Positions 17,321 through 26,250 of a stretch of 64,000 nucleotides of DNA are shown here, in pieces (within the stretch, counting starts at the first letter, position 1; every line of letters begins with the position of its first letter). Below the pieces are notes generated by a model. That model had not been told where the DNA came from, ran no database searches, and saw only the letters and a list, made by a program, of their open reading frames with translations. The stretch is taken from NCBI RefSeq assembly GCF_015158295.1, contig NZ_JACDXV010000007.1, positions 1 through 64,000 on the forward strand, read 5' to 3'. This stretch comes from Devosia faecipullorum. GTDB lineage: Bacteria; Pseudomonadota; Alphaproteobacteria; Rhizobiales; Devosiaceae. The translations under genes and the position numbers were made by a program.

Positions 17321-18226
17321 ATGGCGACCTTATCGACCGACGTTTCCGTCACCCCGCTCCGCCAACACATGCAGCAGGATATGCTGATGCGCGGGCTTGG
17401 CTCGCATACCCAGCAGGACTACATTCGGCATGTGCGGCGCTTTGCTGCGTTTCTGGGCCGCACACCCGATACCGCCACCACCAAAGATATCCGGCGTTTC
17501 CAGCTCCATCAGCATGAGAGCGGCGTCAGCCCTTCCACGATTAATGGTGCGGTCTCGGCGCTACGCTTCCTGTTCGAGGTGACGCTCAAGCGGCGGGATC
17601 TGGCCCGCGCGCTGGTGATCACCCGCTATCAACGCCAGCTGCCCGATGTGCTCAGCGTGGAGGAAGCGGCAAGGCTGCTCCAGGCGGCGCCAACCATCAA
17701 GTACAAGGCCGCGCTCGGTGTCGCCTATGGCGCGGGCCTGCGCGTCTCCGAGGTGGCGCACCTCAGGATAGACGATATCGACAGCGCCCGCATGCTGATC
17801 CGGATCGAGCAGGGCAAGGGGCGCAAGGACCGCAATGCCATGCTCTCGCCGCAGCTCCTGGAACTGCTGCGACTGTGGTGGCGCCAGGGCAAGCAGTCGG
17901 GCGTGATGCTGCCGCATGGCTGGTTGTTCCCGGGCCGCTCCTGCACCGATCCAATATCGTCGCGGCAACTGCATCGCGCAGTGCAGGAGGCCGCCGAGGT
18001 CGCTGGCATCCGCAAAAAGGTCAGCCCGCACACGCTGCGGCACAGCTTCGCCACCCATCTGCTGGAGCAGGATGTCGATATCCGCGTCATCCAGGTGCTG
18101 CTCGGGCACTCCAAGCTTGAGACAACCGCGCTCTACACCAAGGTCTCGACCCGCACGATCCAGGCGGTCGCCAGCCCACTCGACCGGTTGATGGCGCTGA
18201 TGGCGGACAAGCCTCCACCCACGTGA
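17321..18226 (+). CDS. Tyrosine recombinase accompanying IS91 transposase
   Basis: The 301-residue protein has an N-terminal SAM-like core-binding domain (about 10-95, QDYIRHVRRFAAFLGRTPD) and a catalytic domain with AGLRVSEV (Arg), GKGRKDR (Lys), HTLRHSFA (His-x-x-Arg) and LGHSKLETTALY (His, Tyr). It is of the kind found in front of IS91-type transposases and ends four bases before the transposase start. GAGAGGAAC precedes the ATG. Whether it is needed for transposition is unknown. Confidence 0.87.
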   Translation: MATLSTDVSVTPLRQHMQQDMLMRGLGSHTQQDYIRHVRRFAAFLGRTPDTATTKDIRRFQLHQHESGVSPSTINGAVSALRFLFEVTLKRRDLARALVITRYQRQLPDVLSVEEAARLLQAAPTIKYKAALGVAYGAGLRVSEVAHLRIDDIDSARMLIRIEQGKGRKDRNAMLSPQLLELLRLWWRQGKQSGVMLPHGWLFPGRSCTDPISSRQLHRAVQEAAEVAGIRKKVSPHTLRHSFATHLLEQDVDIRVIQVLLGHSKLETTALYTKVSTRTIQAVASPLDRLMALMADKPPPT

Positions 18227-18230
18227 TCGG

Positions 18231-19433
18231 GTGCGCGCCACCATCGAGGTCGCCGATATCTTCCGTGCTGCCGGTTCAGCCTATCGGAGCGCCCATGCCG
18301 GGCATCTGAGCCTGGACCAGCTCAAGGTCATGTCGGCGATCGAGACCTGTCGCACCGCTGCACTTGGCGGTCACGTCGAGGCCTGCACAGACTGCGGGCA
18401 TCAGCGCATCGCCTATAACAGCTGCCGCAACCGGCATTGTCCCCGGTGCCAGGGCGCCACTGCACGCGCCTGGCTCGAAGCCCGCGAGGCCGATCTCTTG
18501 CCGGTTGGTTACTTCCACGTCGTGTACACCCTGCCGGCCGAGGTCGCCGATATCGCCTTCCACAACAAGGCTCTGGTCTACAACCTGCTGTTCAAGGCGG
18601 CGTCCGAGACCATGCTGACGATCGCCGCCGATCCCCGGTATCTGGGCGCCCGCATCGGCATCACCGCCGTACTGCACACCTGGGGCTCGGCCATGATGCA
18701 CCACCCGCACATCCACATGATCGTGCCGGGTGGCGGCATTGCGCCGGATGGGCGGTGGCTCTCATCGCGACCAGCCTTCCTCCTGCCGGTGCGGGTGCTC
18801 GGCGCCCTGTTTCGCCGTCTGTTCCTGACCCGGCTGATCGAGCTGCACGATGCCGGCCGGCTCGCCTTCTTCGGCAAGCTGGCAGGGCTCAGCGATCGCC
18901 GCGCCTTCCAGCGTCACCTCGCGCCGACCCGCAAGAAGCGCTGGGTGGTTTACGCCAAGCCACCCTTCGCTGGGCCACAGGCGGTCCTCGCCTATCTCTC
19001 GCGCTATACCCATCGGGTGGCGATCTCCAACAGCCGCCTCATCACGTTCGACCAGACCGGCGTGACCTTCCACTACAAGGATTATCGCTGTACCGGCGCC
19101 GACCGGAAGCAGGTCATGACCCTGGCCGCCAATGAGTTCATCCGCCGCTTCCTACTGCACACCCTGCCACGCGGCTTCCATCGCATCCGGCACTACGGTC
19201 TGCTCGCCGGCTCCGCTCGCAAGGACAGCCTTGCCCAGGCCCGCAGTCTGCTCGAGGTCGCGCCGGCGCCCGACGACGCCGGGGTAACTCAGGAGACCGC
19301 CGATCCGCGGCCACCATGCCCCTGCTGTGGCGGCACCATGATCATCATCGAAACCTTCGCCCGAGGCTGCAGGCCGCGCGCGCCGCCTGCAGCGCGGCAG
19401 ACAAACCGGGAGACCATCCATGACCCGGCATGA
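18231..19433 (+). CDS. IS91-family HUH transposase
   Basis: This 400-residue transposase starts with a zinc-binding domain (CTDCGHQR ... CRNRHCPRCQG, about 45-85). It carries the HUH metal motif HHPHIHMIVPGGG and the catalytic Tyr region YLSRYTHRVAISN, as in Y1/Y2 rolling-circle transposases. A final CPCCGG knuckle is near the C terminus. Start is GTG, four bases after the integrase stop, without a clear ribosome site, so translational coupling is likely. The gene appears intact. Confidence 0.88.
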   Translation: MRATIEVADIFRAAGSAYRSAHAGHLSLDQLKVMSAIETCRTAALGGHVEACTDCGHQRIAYNSCRNRHCPRCQGATARAWLEAREADLLPVGYFHVVYTLPAEVADIAFHNKALVYNLLFKAASETMLTIAADPRYLGARIGITAVLHTWGSAMMHHPHIHMIVPGGGIAPDGRWLSSRPAFLLPVRVLGALFRRLFLTRLIELHDAGRLAFFGKLAGLSDRRAFQRHLAPTRKKRWVVYAKPPFAGPQAVLAYLSRYTHRVAISNSRLITFDQTGVTFHYKDYRCTGADRKQVMTLAANEFIRRFLLHTLPRGFHRIRHYGLLAGSARKDSLAQARSLLEVAPAPDDAGVTQETADPRPPCPCCGGTMIIIETFARGCRPRAPPAARQTNRETIHDPA

Positions 19434-19985
19434 CCCGCTTGTTCATACGGCCGCGCCACGTCACCGGCCGATGGGACGGTTCGCGCCCAGCACCGCAGCG
19501 ATCACCGTTATGCCCGCCGATCTCGTCAACACTGCCGCTGCCCACGCTCGAACGCAGCCCGGACGCCGTCCACTTGCAGGGCTGGCCACGCCATATGCCT
19601 CCGCTCTTGGCACCCAACCGACCACACCAAATCGGAAAACCCCATAGCGCAGCGCATGCGGACCGCGGGTTCCTGCATGGGTGGCTTTGCGACGCCAAGC
19701 GGCATCCCAAACCCTTCACCATTTCTGCCGTTCAGGCTGGCGTTTCGAGTGCCTGAAAGCGGTCGGTCCGGTCCGGGCGTCTCAAGTGTCAAAAAGGGGG
19801 TGGAATGACGACAGTCCGCTTTATGTCGGTCGGACAGCAAAGCGGACGTTCCTCGACTAGCAGTGTTGGGGCCGCTTGGGGTCCGTCCGCTACTTTCGAC
19901 GGCAATGGCTATCATTCACCATGCGCACCTTTCGGTGGCGCCGGCCTTACAATTAATGGCCCCTGAATGGCGAATAAGCACTGCC
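19434..19985. other. Non-coding stretch right of the IS91 transposase
   Basis: This 550-base interval probably includes the right end of the IS91 element. No frame shows a recognisable domain on either strand. Past about 19,750 base composition falls and several copies of a gtccgc/gcggac hexamer occur, as often seen in degenerate intergenic DNA of this group. Confidence 0.4.
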
Positions 19986-21746
19986 TCAAGCTTGGCACAT
20001 CTGGTTGATCTGACTAATCAACTCTTTCACGTCCTCGCAGACTTCATTGCCCTCCATAGCTTTTGCGATTTGTATCGGCGGTATCCCAAATCTTGCCTTT
20101 ACGCTGTCGGCATTTTTCTGCGTTATCTCCTTGCCGCGTGCGTCAAGAAGCACCGCAGGGACTACCTTATCAGTGAAATTCACCGGGATAGTAAGCGCAT
20201 GGATCGCGAGCAGCTCATTCGCTTCGTCGAGTGTCTTTCCGGATGCTCTGGCGATAGCGGCGGGACAAAGCAGGTAGTTCTCGATATGTCGTCGACGCCA
20301 CACCCTGATGAGTAGGTTTGGGTCGTTGTTGTTATTTGATTTGTCTCGCAGGCTCTGCTCGTCAACCGTATCAAGTTCTTGGTCGTCGCGATCGCGGATG
20401 CTCAATACCTTAAGATCGGGAACGTCCACTTTAAGCTGCAGGTACAGGTTTTTCCGCTCATTGCTGCTGCCTGTCCACGGCCAAACGACGAGGTTGGCAG
20501 GCCAGTCGAGGCCAGATCTTCCCGCAAGTTCCTTTAGCATTCTCGCATCGCTGTCGTTCTCCACGATCAGCATTCGCTTGTGCTTGCGGAGCGGGTCGAG
20601 CTTCGGCGCGTAGTCGCTGCCAAGGCCTAGGAACAGAGAAATTTTCTGCTCAGGTTGGGAAAGATATCTCGCGCTGCTGCCTCGGAACTCCATGACGGAT
20701 GTCGGCTCAGCCCAACGCAGGATTTCTGTGCTATGGGTCGCCATCAAAACCTGCTTGCCGCTGTTCCGGACGATCTCTTCCAACGCTTGGACAAGCTGCG
20801 CCTGGAGCGACGGATGTAAGTGCGCGTCCGGTTCGTCGAGAAGTAGAGTGCGCACGTTTGGACTAAGTGCCAGGACATAGACGCTGACCCATTGCAGGAA
20901 CCCGCTGCCCTCGGCCATTAGGTCTCGAGACTTGAAATTCGTATGTCTTTTGAACTTCGCGCCGTCGAGCCTACCTTTCACGCACTCAACGCGGATGGCG
21001 GTATGGAAGAACTCGTTGAACGGTTCGACCACAAGTTGAGTGCTAAACACCTTGGCCATCGTGGACTGAAGAATTTCCCAGGGGTCATCGCGACGGAGGA
21101 TAGCCAAGTCGGAGTTCTTGATTTTAGGGCGGTCGGCCTTAAGTATGGCTCGCTTTTTCTCATTCTCGGACTGCATGTCCAAGATCAGATTGCGGATGAT
21201 CCCACCGGCCAGCCCTCGCCCAATCATCGAGCGGCGGTCGGCAGCGGACATCCTGTTTTCCCGGCTTACGATACCGGCGAAAGGCGGTAGGTAGGCCACG
21301 GTGGGAAGAGCATCCGTCTCAACAAGGTTCGAACTCACCTGCTTGACGAATAGCCGGTCGTTAGCCAGCGCCAATGCCAACTTGAGGTTCTTCTCTATGT
21401 GCGCTGCGTCGCGCCACTTGCATTCAATCGCGAGAGAGTAACCGTCCGCACCAACAATCTGCGTTGTCAGGTTCGTCCACAAATGCTTGAGGGATGCGAC
21501 GGAAATAGGCGAAAATTCCTCGGCCGAAAGGCCCAAGCCTTGGCCAGTGTAGCCGGCGAGCAGGCTCTCTTTCCCTCGCTCGTTCTCCAAGATCGAACGG
21601 CAGAATTCCCAGACGGCAATTGCCTGCAGCAGGGTAGACTTCCCGGAGTTATTGGAGCCGGCGAGAAATGATATGCCAGCCGGCAGAAGTTCGAAAGTCG
21701 AGTTGCTAAAGCGTTTGAACTTAGTCAGCGTGACGCTGTGAAGCAT
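19986..21746 (-). CDS. OLD-like AAA ATPase with TOPRIM/DUF4435-like C terminus
   Basis: This is a 586-residue ABC-type AAA protein. Walker A is GSNNSGKST (30-38), the Walker B is LLLDEPDAHLHPS and the switch His lies in ATHSTEIL. After about residue 395 a TOPRIM-like region follows: LIVENDSDARMLKEL (acidic Glu), then SIRDRDD (Asp-x-Asp), then RRRHIENYLL, which resembles DUF4435 proteins. Such ATPase-plus-nuclease chains occur in OLD, retron and PARIS-type defence. The gene is isolated between an IS element and an SDR gene and is lower in GC than the core genes. A TATAAT ends five bases before the ATG, so the mRNA may be nearly leaderless. The ATPase is firm; the TOPRIM assignment is moderately supported. 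Confidence 0.8.
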   Translation of the reverse strand: MLHSVTLTKFKRFSNSTFELLPAGISFLAGSNNSGKSTLLQAIAVWEFCRSILENERGKESLLAGYTGQGLGLSAEEFSPISVASLKHLWTNLTTQIVGADGYSLAIECKWRDAAHIEKNLKLALALANDRLFVKQVSSNLVETDALPTVAYLPPFAGIVSRENRMSAADRRSMIGRGLAGGIIRNLILDMQSENEKKRAILKADRPKIKNSDLAILRRDDPWEILQSTMAKVFSTQLVVEPFNEFFHTAIRVECVKGRLDGAKFKRHTNFKSRDLMAEGSGFLQWVSVYVLALSPNVRTLLLDEPDAHLHPSLQAQLVQALEEIVRNSGKQVLMATHSTEILRWAEPTSVMEFRGSSARYLSQPEQKISLFLGLGSDYAPKLDPLRKHKRMLIVENDSDARMLKELAGRSGLDWPANLVVWPWTGSSNERKNLYLQLKVDVPDLKVLSIRDRDDQELDTVDEQSLRDKSNNNNDPNLLIRVWRRRHIENYLLCPAAIARASGKTLDEANELLAIHALTIPVNFTDKVVPAVLLDARGKEITQKNADSVKARFGIPPIQIAKAMEGNEVCEDVKELISQINQMCQA

Positions 21747-21970
21747 GATTTATTATAGCCCCATTCGCCGAGCAAGTATTAGCCCGATGTTCCCCGACTT
21801 GAGGTTTGCCATGGATCGCGGGGTTTGGTCCAGCGGGTGAAGGAGGAGATCAACAATGGATGAAAGCACCAAACGGCGTCTGCTGGCCGCTTCAAGTGTC
21901 ATGGATTGTCAGCGGAATGGCCGAAATGAAGTCGAAAACCGCCTCTGAGCCATCGTTCGGCGACTAATAT
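21747..21970. other. Short gap with overlapping relic frames
   Basis: A frame ending LVQRVKEEINNG overlaps an ATG (21856) with strong GGAGGAG upstream that encodes only 30 residues (MDESTKRRLLAASSVMD...). The overlap and ribosome site look like remains of a two-gene accessory module, both members truncated. The family is not recognisable. Confidence 0.3.
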
Positions 21971-22753
21971 TTATGTATTGGCCCAGCCGGCATCGACCAG
22001 AAAATGCTGGCCGGAAATCATGGCGCTGTCGTCGGCGGCGAGGAAGAGCGCCATGCGGGCGCAATCGTCGGCGTCGATGTGTCCAGAGAGGGCCTGACTG
22101 GCCTCGATGTCGCGCAAATCCTCGGGCGTGATCCAGAGGTCGAGTTGGCGCTGGGTGATCACCGCGCCAGGCACCAATGAATTGACCCTGATGGCCGAGC
22201 GCCCCAATTCGCGCGCCATGGAGCGAGTGAGGCCATGCACGGCGGCCTTGGCGATCTCGTAAAGCGGGATCGAGGGGGTCATGATCATCCAGCTGATCGA
22301 GCCGAAATTGATGATCGAGCCGCCACCCGCCCGCGCCATGCCGGGCGCCACCGCCTGCATGGCGAAAAAGGCGTGTTTCAAATTCACCGCCATGCGCTGG
22401 TCCCATTCGTCCGGCGTCACCTCGGCCCAGTCGTGGCGCTGGTCATGGGCGGCATTGTTGACGAGGACGCGCGCCTCACCATGTGCCTCGGCAAAGCGGG
22501 CAATCGCGGCCCGATAGGCGGCAATATCGGTGACGTCGCAGGCGATGAAACGGACGGCGTGGCCGGAATGGGTCAATTCCTCCGCCAGATTTTCTCCCGC
22601 TTCGGCCGCTATATCGACGAACCCCACCTTGGCACCCTGCGCGGCAAAGTGCCGGACGAGCGCTTCGCCAATGCCCGAAGCGCCGCCGGATATGACTACC
22701 GGACGCCCCCTGAGGCTGGGATAGGTGGCGAAAGCGGCGCTATTCCCGGTCAA
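21971..22753 (-). CDS. SDR-family oxidoreductase
   Basis: This classical SDR of about 260 residues has the glycine motif SGGASGIG, NNAA at the usual third-strand position, a catalytic Ser in NFGSISWM and YEIAK (Tyr-x-x-x-Lys), ending with HFLVDAGW. The start is uncertain. A TTG that overlaps the upstream stop (ATTGA) fits the SDR length and translational coupling; a much longer frame would overlap the upstream gene. It is co-transcribed with the WS/DGAT-like gene, suggesting a shared lipid or alcohol substrate, which is inference. Confidence 0.83.
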   Translation of the reverse strand: MTGNSAAFATYPSLRGRPVVISGGASGIGEALVRHFAAQGAKVGFVDIAAEAGENLAEELTHSGHAVRFIACDVTDIAAYRAAIARFAEAHGEARVLVNNAAHDQRHDWAEVTPDEWDQRMAVNLKHAFFAMQAVAPGMARAGGGSIINFGSISWMIMTPSIPLYEIAKAAVHGLTRSMARELGRSAIRVNSLVPGAVITQRQLDLWITPEDLRDIEASQALSGHIDADDCARMALFLAADDSAMISGQHFLVDAGWANT

Positions 22754-24075
22754 TGCAGGCGCTCCACCGATGGCGTCATGCGGTGAGGCGGCACCTCCCG
22801 CTTCTCCATGTCCTCGAGCAGGACCAGCACCTTGTCGACATTGGCCAGGTGCCGCTGTTCCATGGAGAAATTGAAGGTCACGAAATCGCGGCCCGGACAA
22901 AAGGTGCAGATATTGGCCGCCGGATGCCAGGCGCCGCAGAACAAGGGCTCCATCATGCCATGGGTCATGGGGCCATAGGTGCGGTGCGGCGGCACCAGGG
23001 TCAGCACGATGTCCACCCCGCCATTGAAGCGCCAGAAGCGGCGTCCGGGCAGGAAGGGCAGCACGCGATTGATGCCGCGCAGCGCCTTGAACATGGCGTT
23101 CATCATCACCTGGAAGGAGGTGATGTCCTTCTGCTCGATGCCGGCCACCGTGTCGTCCACCATGCGGACATAATCGAGGAAATCCTCGCTGACGGCGAAT
23201 TTGGCCTCCAGCGCCCGGACGCGGAAAAAGTCGTCGTCGGCGCTGTTGCGGCGATTATCGAGCATGGTGTAGGCGGCGGCGATGGTCTTGCCGCTCATGT
23301 GCTTCTTCTGGCCCTCGCCATTGAGCGCGTGGGTGACCAGCGCGAACATCAGCGAGCGCTGCCGCACGCCCAACTTGTTGGCGAGCTGGCGCAGCCGGTG
23401 GCGCTCCACCGCCAGGGTCTTGAAGCCCCAGGGCTGGTCCTTGGGGGCCAGAAGATTGGCGATGGCCATGTAGATGATGGCAGAGAGCCCGCCCTTGAGC
23501 GCCGAGCCCAGCCTTTGCCGCCAGGGCAATTTGTGGCTTTTGTCCGATTGGGCGCCATGGGCCGCCACTTGCGAGCGCGTCAGCAGCGCCGAATCGGAGC
23601 CTTCGAGCAGCGCATGGCTGGAACGCACCTGCAGGATCGCCGCCCGCCCCGCTTCATCCGGCCCATCGCGGCGCACCGCGGCCATGACGCGGAACAGGGG
23701 CAGGTCGGGCCGGGCGAAGATATCGTCGGATTTGCCCAGCCATTTGTCGGGATAGCCGTCGAAATCATCGACCTCCTCGAGCGAGGTGATGGCGTCGAGC
23801 AGATGTTTGGGAAATGGCTGTCCCGGCTGGGCGCCGACGAAACCATGGGTCAATTGCGGCGCCAGCGCCACCATTTCGGCCACCATATTGCCCAGCCCCT
23901 CCTTGTCGTAGGACCGGGCGGAAAAGGCGGTGAAAAATACGCTGTCCCGCGCTTCGTAGAGAAACCACTGAAAATCGGTGAACAGGGCCTGCGGATGGGC
24001 CGAGACGGCTTGCTGGGCCAGAACAAGAGCATCGTCAGGCTGCCCGGCGAAACTCGAAGACGAAAAGCTTTTCAC
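22750..24075 (-). CDS. Putative WS/DGAT-like acyltransferase-fold protein
   Basis: This 441-residue protein is not firmly placed. It resembles the wax-ester synthase/diacylglycerol acyltransferase (condensation-like) fold: the segment SSHALLEGSD stands where HHxxxDG is expected, and the second half has GGVDIVLTLVPPHRTYGP and DFVTFNFSMEQ, like the C-terminal WES domain. The canonical double His is therefore changed to Ser-His, and the Asp to Glu-Gly. A GTG preceded by GGGGGGAG was chosen as start; another GTG lies 51 bases upstream. It may act on acyl chains or be a divergent, inactive relative. The SDR downstream overlaps it. Confidence 0.5.
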   Translation of the reverse strand: MKSFSSSSFAGQPDDALVLAQQAVSAHPQALFTDFQWFLYEARDSVFFTAFSARSYDKEGLGNMVAEMVALAPQLTHGFVGAQPGQPFPKHLLDAITSLEEVDDFDGYPDKWLGKSDDIFARPDLPLFRVMAAVRRDGPDEAGRAAILQVRSSHALLEGSDSALLTRSQVAAHGAQSDKSHKLPWRQRLGSALKGGLSAIIYMAIANLLAPKDQPWGFKTLAVERHRLRQLANKLGVRQRSLMFALVTHALNGEGQKKHMSGKTIAAAYTMLDNRRNSADDDFFRVRALEAKFAVSEDFLDYVRMVDDTVAGIEQKDITSFQVMMNAMFKALRGINRVLPFLPGRRFWRFNGGVDIVLTLVPPHRTYGPMTHGMMEPLFCGAWHPAANICTFCPGRDFVTFNFSMEQRHLANVDKVLVLLEDMEKREVPPHRMTPSVERLH

Positions 24076-24311
24076 CCTGAAACTCCCCCCTGATCCCCCC
24101 TCCAGGGGAAGTTGATCTAAGCGCACAAGCGCGAATCGATCAACATTTTGCGTATCGCCCGGTTAATTCGGGGGCGCGGGGGGGCGGCGTTTTTCGGGTG
24201 GAGCGGTGCGAGGTCGGGTTGGCAGATCGCCTGCCAAACTTTAGAATTGCTCTCAATATTGTCTTCCGGCCCTTGTCTCGGCAAGGGTTTAGCCTCACGG
24301 CGCGCGTCGAA

Positions 24312-24325
24312 TTGACCTATATCAA
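24312..24325. promoter_or_regulatory. FNR/FixK-type box upstream of hemA
   Basis: TTGACCTATATCAA fits the TTGAN6TCAA inverted repeat bound by FNR/FixK/FnrL regulators. It lies about 87 bases before the hemA start. In alphaproteobacteria hemA is a known target of such oxygen-responsive factors, so low-oxygen control of haem synthesis is likely. The remainder of the 24,127-24,411 interval has no gene. Confidence 0.6.
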
Positions 24326-24411
24326 CGCGGCGGCGGCGGGATTAGGAAACGTTCATATTCGCCCGGTCTGGCCTCTGCCCCTCTCGGACGTAAGCGAAGG
24401 AGCGGTTTTTC

Positions 24412-25692
24412 ATGGACTATCGCGGCATTTTCGAAGATGCGGTGGACTCACTGCGGGCGGAAAAGCGCTATCGGGTCTTTGCCGATCTGGAACGCATTGC
24501 CGGCAAATTCCCCAAGGCGCTCTATCGCGATGAAGCCGACAATGCCCGCGAGATCACCATCTGGTGCTCGAACGATTATCTGGGCATGGGTCAGCATGAA
24601 AAAGTCATCCAGGCCATGCAGGAAACGGCCGGCAGCATGGGCGTGGGCGCCGGCGGCACCCGCAATATTTCGGGCACCAACCGCCCGCTGGTCGAGCTGG
24701 AGCGTTCGCTCGCCGATCTGCACCGCAAGGAAGCCGCCCTGGTCTTCACCTCGGGCTTCGTCTCCAACGAGGCGGGCATTTCCACCATTGCCCGGCTGAT
24801 GCCGGGCTGCATCATCTTCTCGGACCAGCTCAACCATGCCTCGATGATCCAGGGCGTGCGCCAGTCGGGCATGGAAAAGAAGATTTTCCGCCATAACGAC
24901 GTGGCGCATCTGCGCGAATTGCTGAGCCAGGTGGATCGCAAGCGCCCCAAGCTGATCTGTTTCGAATCGGTCTATTCGATGGATGGCGATATCGCCCCGA
25001 TTCAGGAGATCTGCGATCTGGCCGAGGAATTCGGCGCGCTCACCTATATCGATGAAGTCCATGCCGTGGGCATTTATGGTCCACGCGGCGGCGGCATTTC
25101 CGAGCGCGACGGGCTGATGGACCGCATCGACGTCATCGAGGGCACACTGGCCAAGGGCTTCGGTGTCATGGGCGGCTATATCGCTGCCAATCGCGCCATC
25201 ATCGACGCGGTGCGCTCCTATGCGCCCGAATTCATCTTCACTACCGCCCTGCCCCCGGCGCTCTGCGCCGCCGCCCGCGCCTCGATCGAGCATCTCAAGG
25301 GCAATGGCCACGAACGGCAGATGCATCAGCGCCAGGCCCGGCTGACCAAGGCGATCCTGGCCGATGCCGGCCTGCCCGTCATGGAGACCGAGACCCATAT
25401 CGTGCCGCTGATCGTGGGCGATGCCCGGGCCGTCAAGGCCGCCAGCGACATGCTGCTCGACAAGCACAATATCTATATCCAGCCGATCAATTATCCCACC
25501 GTGCCCAAGGGCACCGAGCGGTTGCGCATCACCCCGACGCCGCTTCACACCGATGAAATGATCTTCGAATTGCGCCACGCGCTGGTCAGCGTCTGGACGG
25601 CCCTCGAACTGCCGCGCGAAAAGGCCGACGCCGCCATCACCGCTAGCAAACTGACCTCGGGCGATCTGACCCTGCCTAGCCTGGGCGGGTAA
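24412..25692 (+). CDS. hemA: 5-aminolevulinate synthase
   Basis: The 426-residue enzyme condenses glycine with succinyl-CoA to 5-aminolevulinate using pyridoxal phosphate, the first step of haem synthesis by the C4 route typical of alphaproteobacteria. Visible features are [10 protein letters not shown] near residue 57, the glycine-rich [26 protein letters not shown] (PLP-binding Asp and His) and the Schiff-base lysine in [13 protein letters not shown]. The C-terminal [18 protein letters not shown] completes the family pattern. AAGGAG lies eight bases before the ATG. Single gene with its own promoter region carrying a FixK-type box. Confidence 0.97.
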   Translation: MDYRGIFEDAVDSLRAEKRYRVFADLERIAGKFPKALYRDEADNAREITIWCSNDYLGMGQHEKVIQAMQETAGSMGVGAGGTRNISGTNRPLVELERSLADLHRKEAALVFTSGFVSNEAGISTIARLMPGCIIFSDQLNHASMIQGVRQSGMEKKIFRHNDVAHLRELLSQVDRKRPKLICFESVYSMDGDIAPIQEICDLAEEFGALTYIDEVHAVGIYGPRGGGISERDGLMDRIDVIEGTLAKGFGVMGGYIAANRAIIDAVRSYAPEFIFTTALPPALCAAARASIEHLKGNGHERQMHQRQARLTKAILADAGLPVMETETHIVPLIVGDARAVKAASDMLLDKHNIYIQPINYPTVPKGTERLRITPTPLHTDEMIFELRHALVSVWTALELPREKADAAITASKLTSGDLTLPSLGG

Positions 25693-25893
25693 AAGCCTCG
25701 ACCCGGGTGCGGCTGTTCCCGCTACTTTGCCGTGACGGCGTTCGATGGCATGGCCTGATGCTGATTGCCAAGGCCGGCATTTCCGTCTCGGCCCCAAACG
25801 TCATTGCCGGAACCTAGACGCTGGTCGCGAACGCCGTAGGGCGAAGCGCGAATGCGCTTGCGTCATTGATGCTGCAGGATCATACTGAACTTT

Positions 25894-26250
25894 ATGGTTC
25901 AGTATTTAAATCCCAATCTCGACCGATCCTTTGCCGCACTGTCCGATGCTACCCGCCGGGGCATTATCCATCAGCTTGGGCAAGCGGACGCCTCGATCAG
26001 CAGTCTGGCCGAAAGGTTCAAGATGACGCTGACGGGCATGAAAAAGCACGTTCAGATTCTGGAACAGGCAGGGTTCGTCATCACCGAGAAGATCGGGCGG
26101 GTGCGCACCTGTCGGCTCGGCAAGCGTGATCTCAAGGCAGAAGCGGAATGGATCGAGGGGTATCGGCGGCTTTTCGAGGCTCGCTTCGATGCATTGGACG
26201 GCATCATCAACGAAATCAAACAGGAGGACGACGATGGACGAGAAAACTAG
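25894..26250 (+). CDS. ArsR-family HTH regulator
   Basis: This is a 118-residue winged-helix protein with LSDATRRGIIHQLGQ, the recognition-helix region KMTLTGMKKHVQILEQAGFV and the wing EKIGRVRTCRLG. It belongs to the ArsR group that pairs with SRPBCC (AHSA1) proteins rather than with metal efflux; no Cys metal site is present. Its stop overlaps the start of such an SRPBCC gene, so the two form a coupled pair and the regulator probably autoregulates it. Confidence 0.9.
   Translation: MVQYLNPNLDRSFAALSDATRRGIIHQLGQADASISSLAERFKMTLTGMKKHVQILEQAGFVITEKIGRVRTCRLGKRDLKAEAEWIEGYRRLFEARFDALDGIINEIKQEDDDGREN

Larger units (their letters stand above)
17321..19433 (+). mobile_element. IS91-family element with accessory integrase (core)
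   Basis: Two adjacent genes, a tyrosine recombinase and an IS91-type HUH transposase, form a known IS91-family arrangement. IS91 elements move by rolling circle and have no terminal inverted repeats, so the ends cannot be fixed by eye; they probably lie within about 16,900-17,200 on the left and 19,450-19,700 on the right. The left side appears to have truncated the preceding operon. Confidence 0.75.

Noticed and set aside
19434..19985. Possible small genes between the transposase and the AAA gene
   Set aside because: Frames of 75-150 codons have no ribosome site, domain or plausible composition.
22753..24093. 446-codon plus-strand frame opposite the WS/DGAT-like gene
   Set aside because: It reads as a His/Gly/Arg-rich antisense sequence without any domain; the minus-strand frame has membrane-free globular sequence, a ribosome site and coupling to the SDR.
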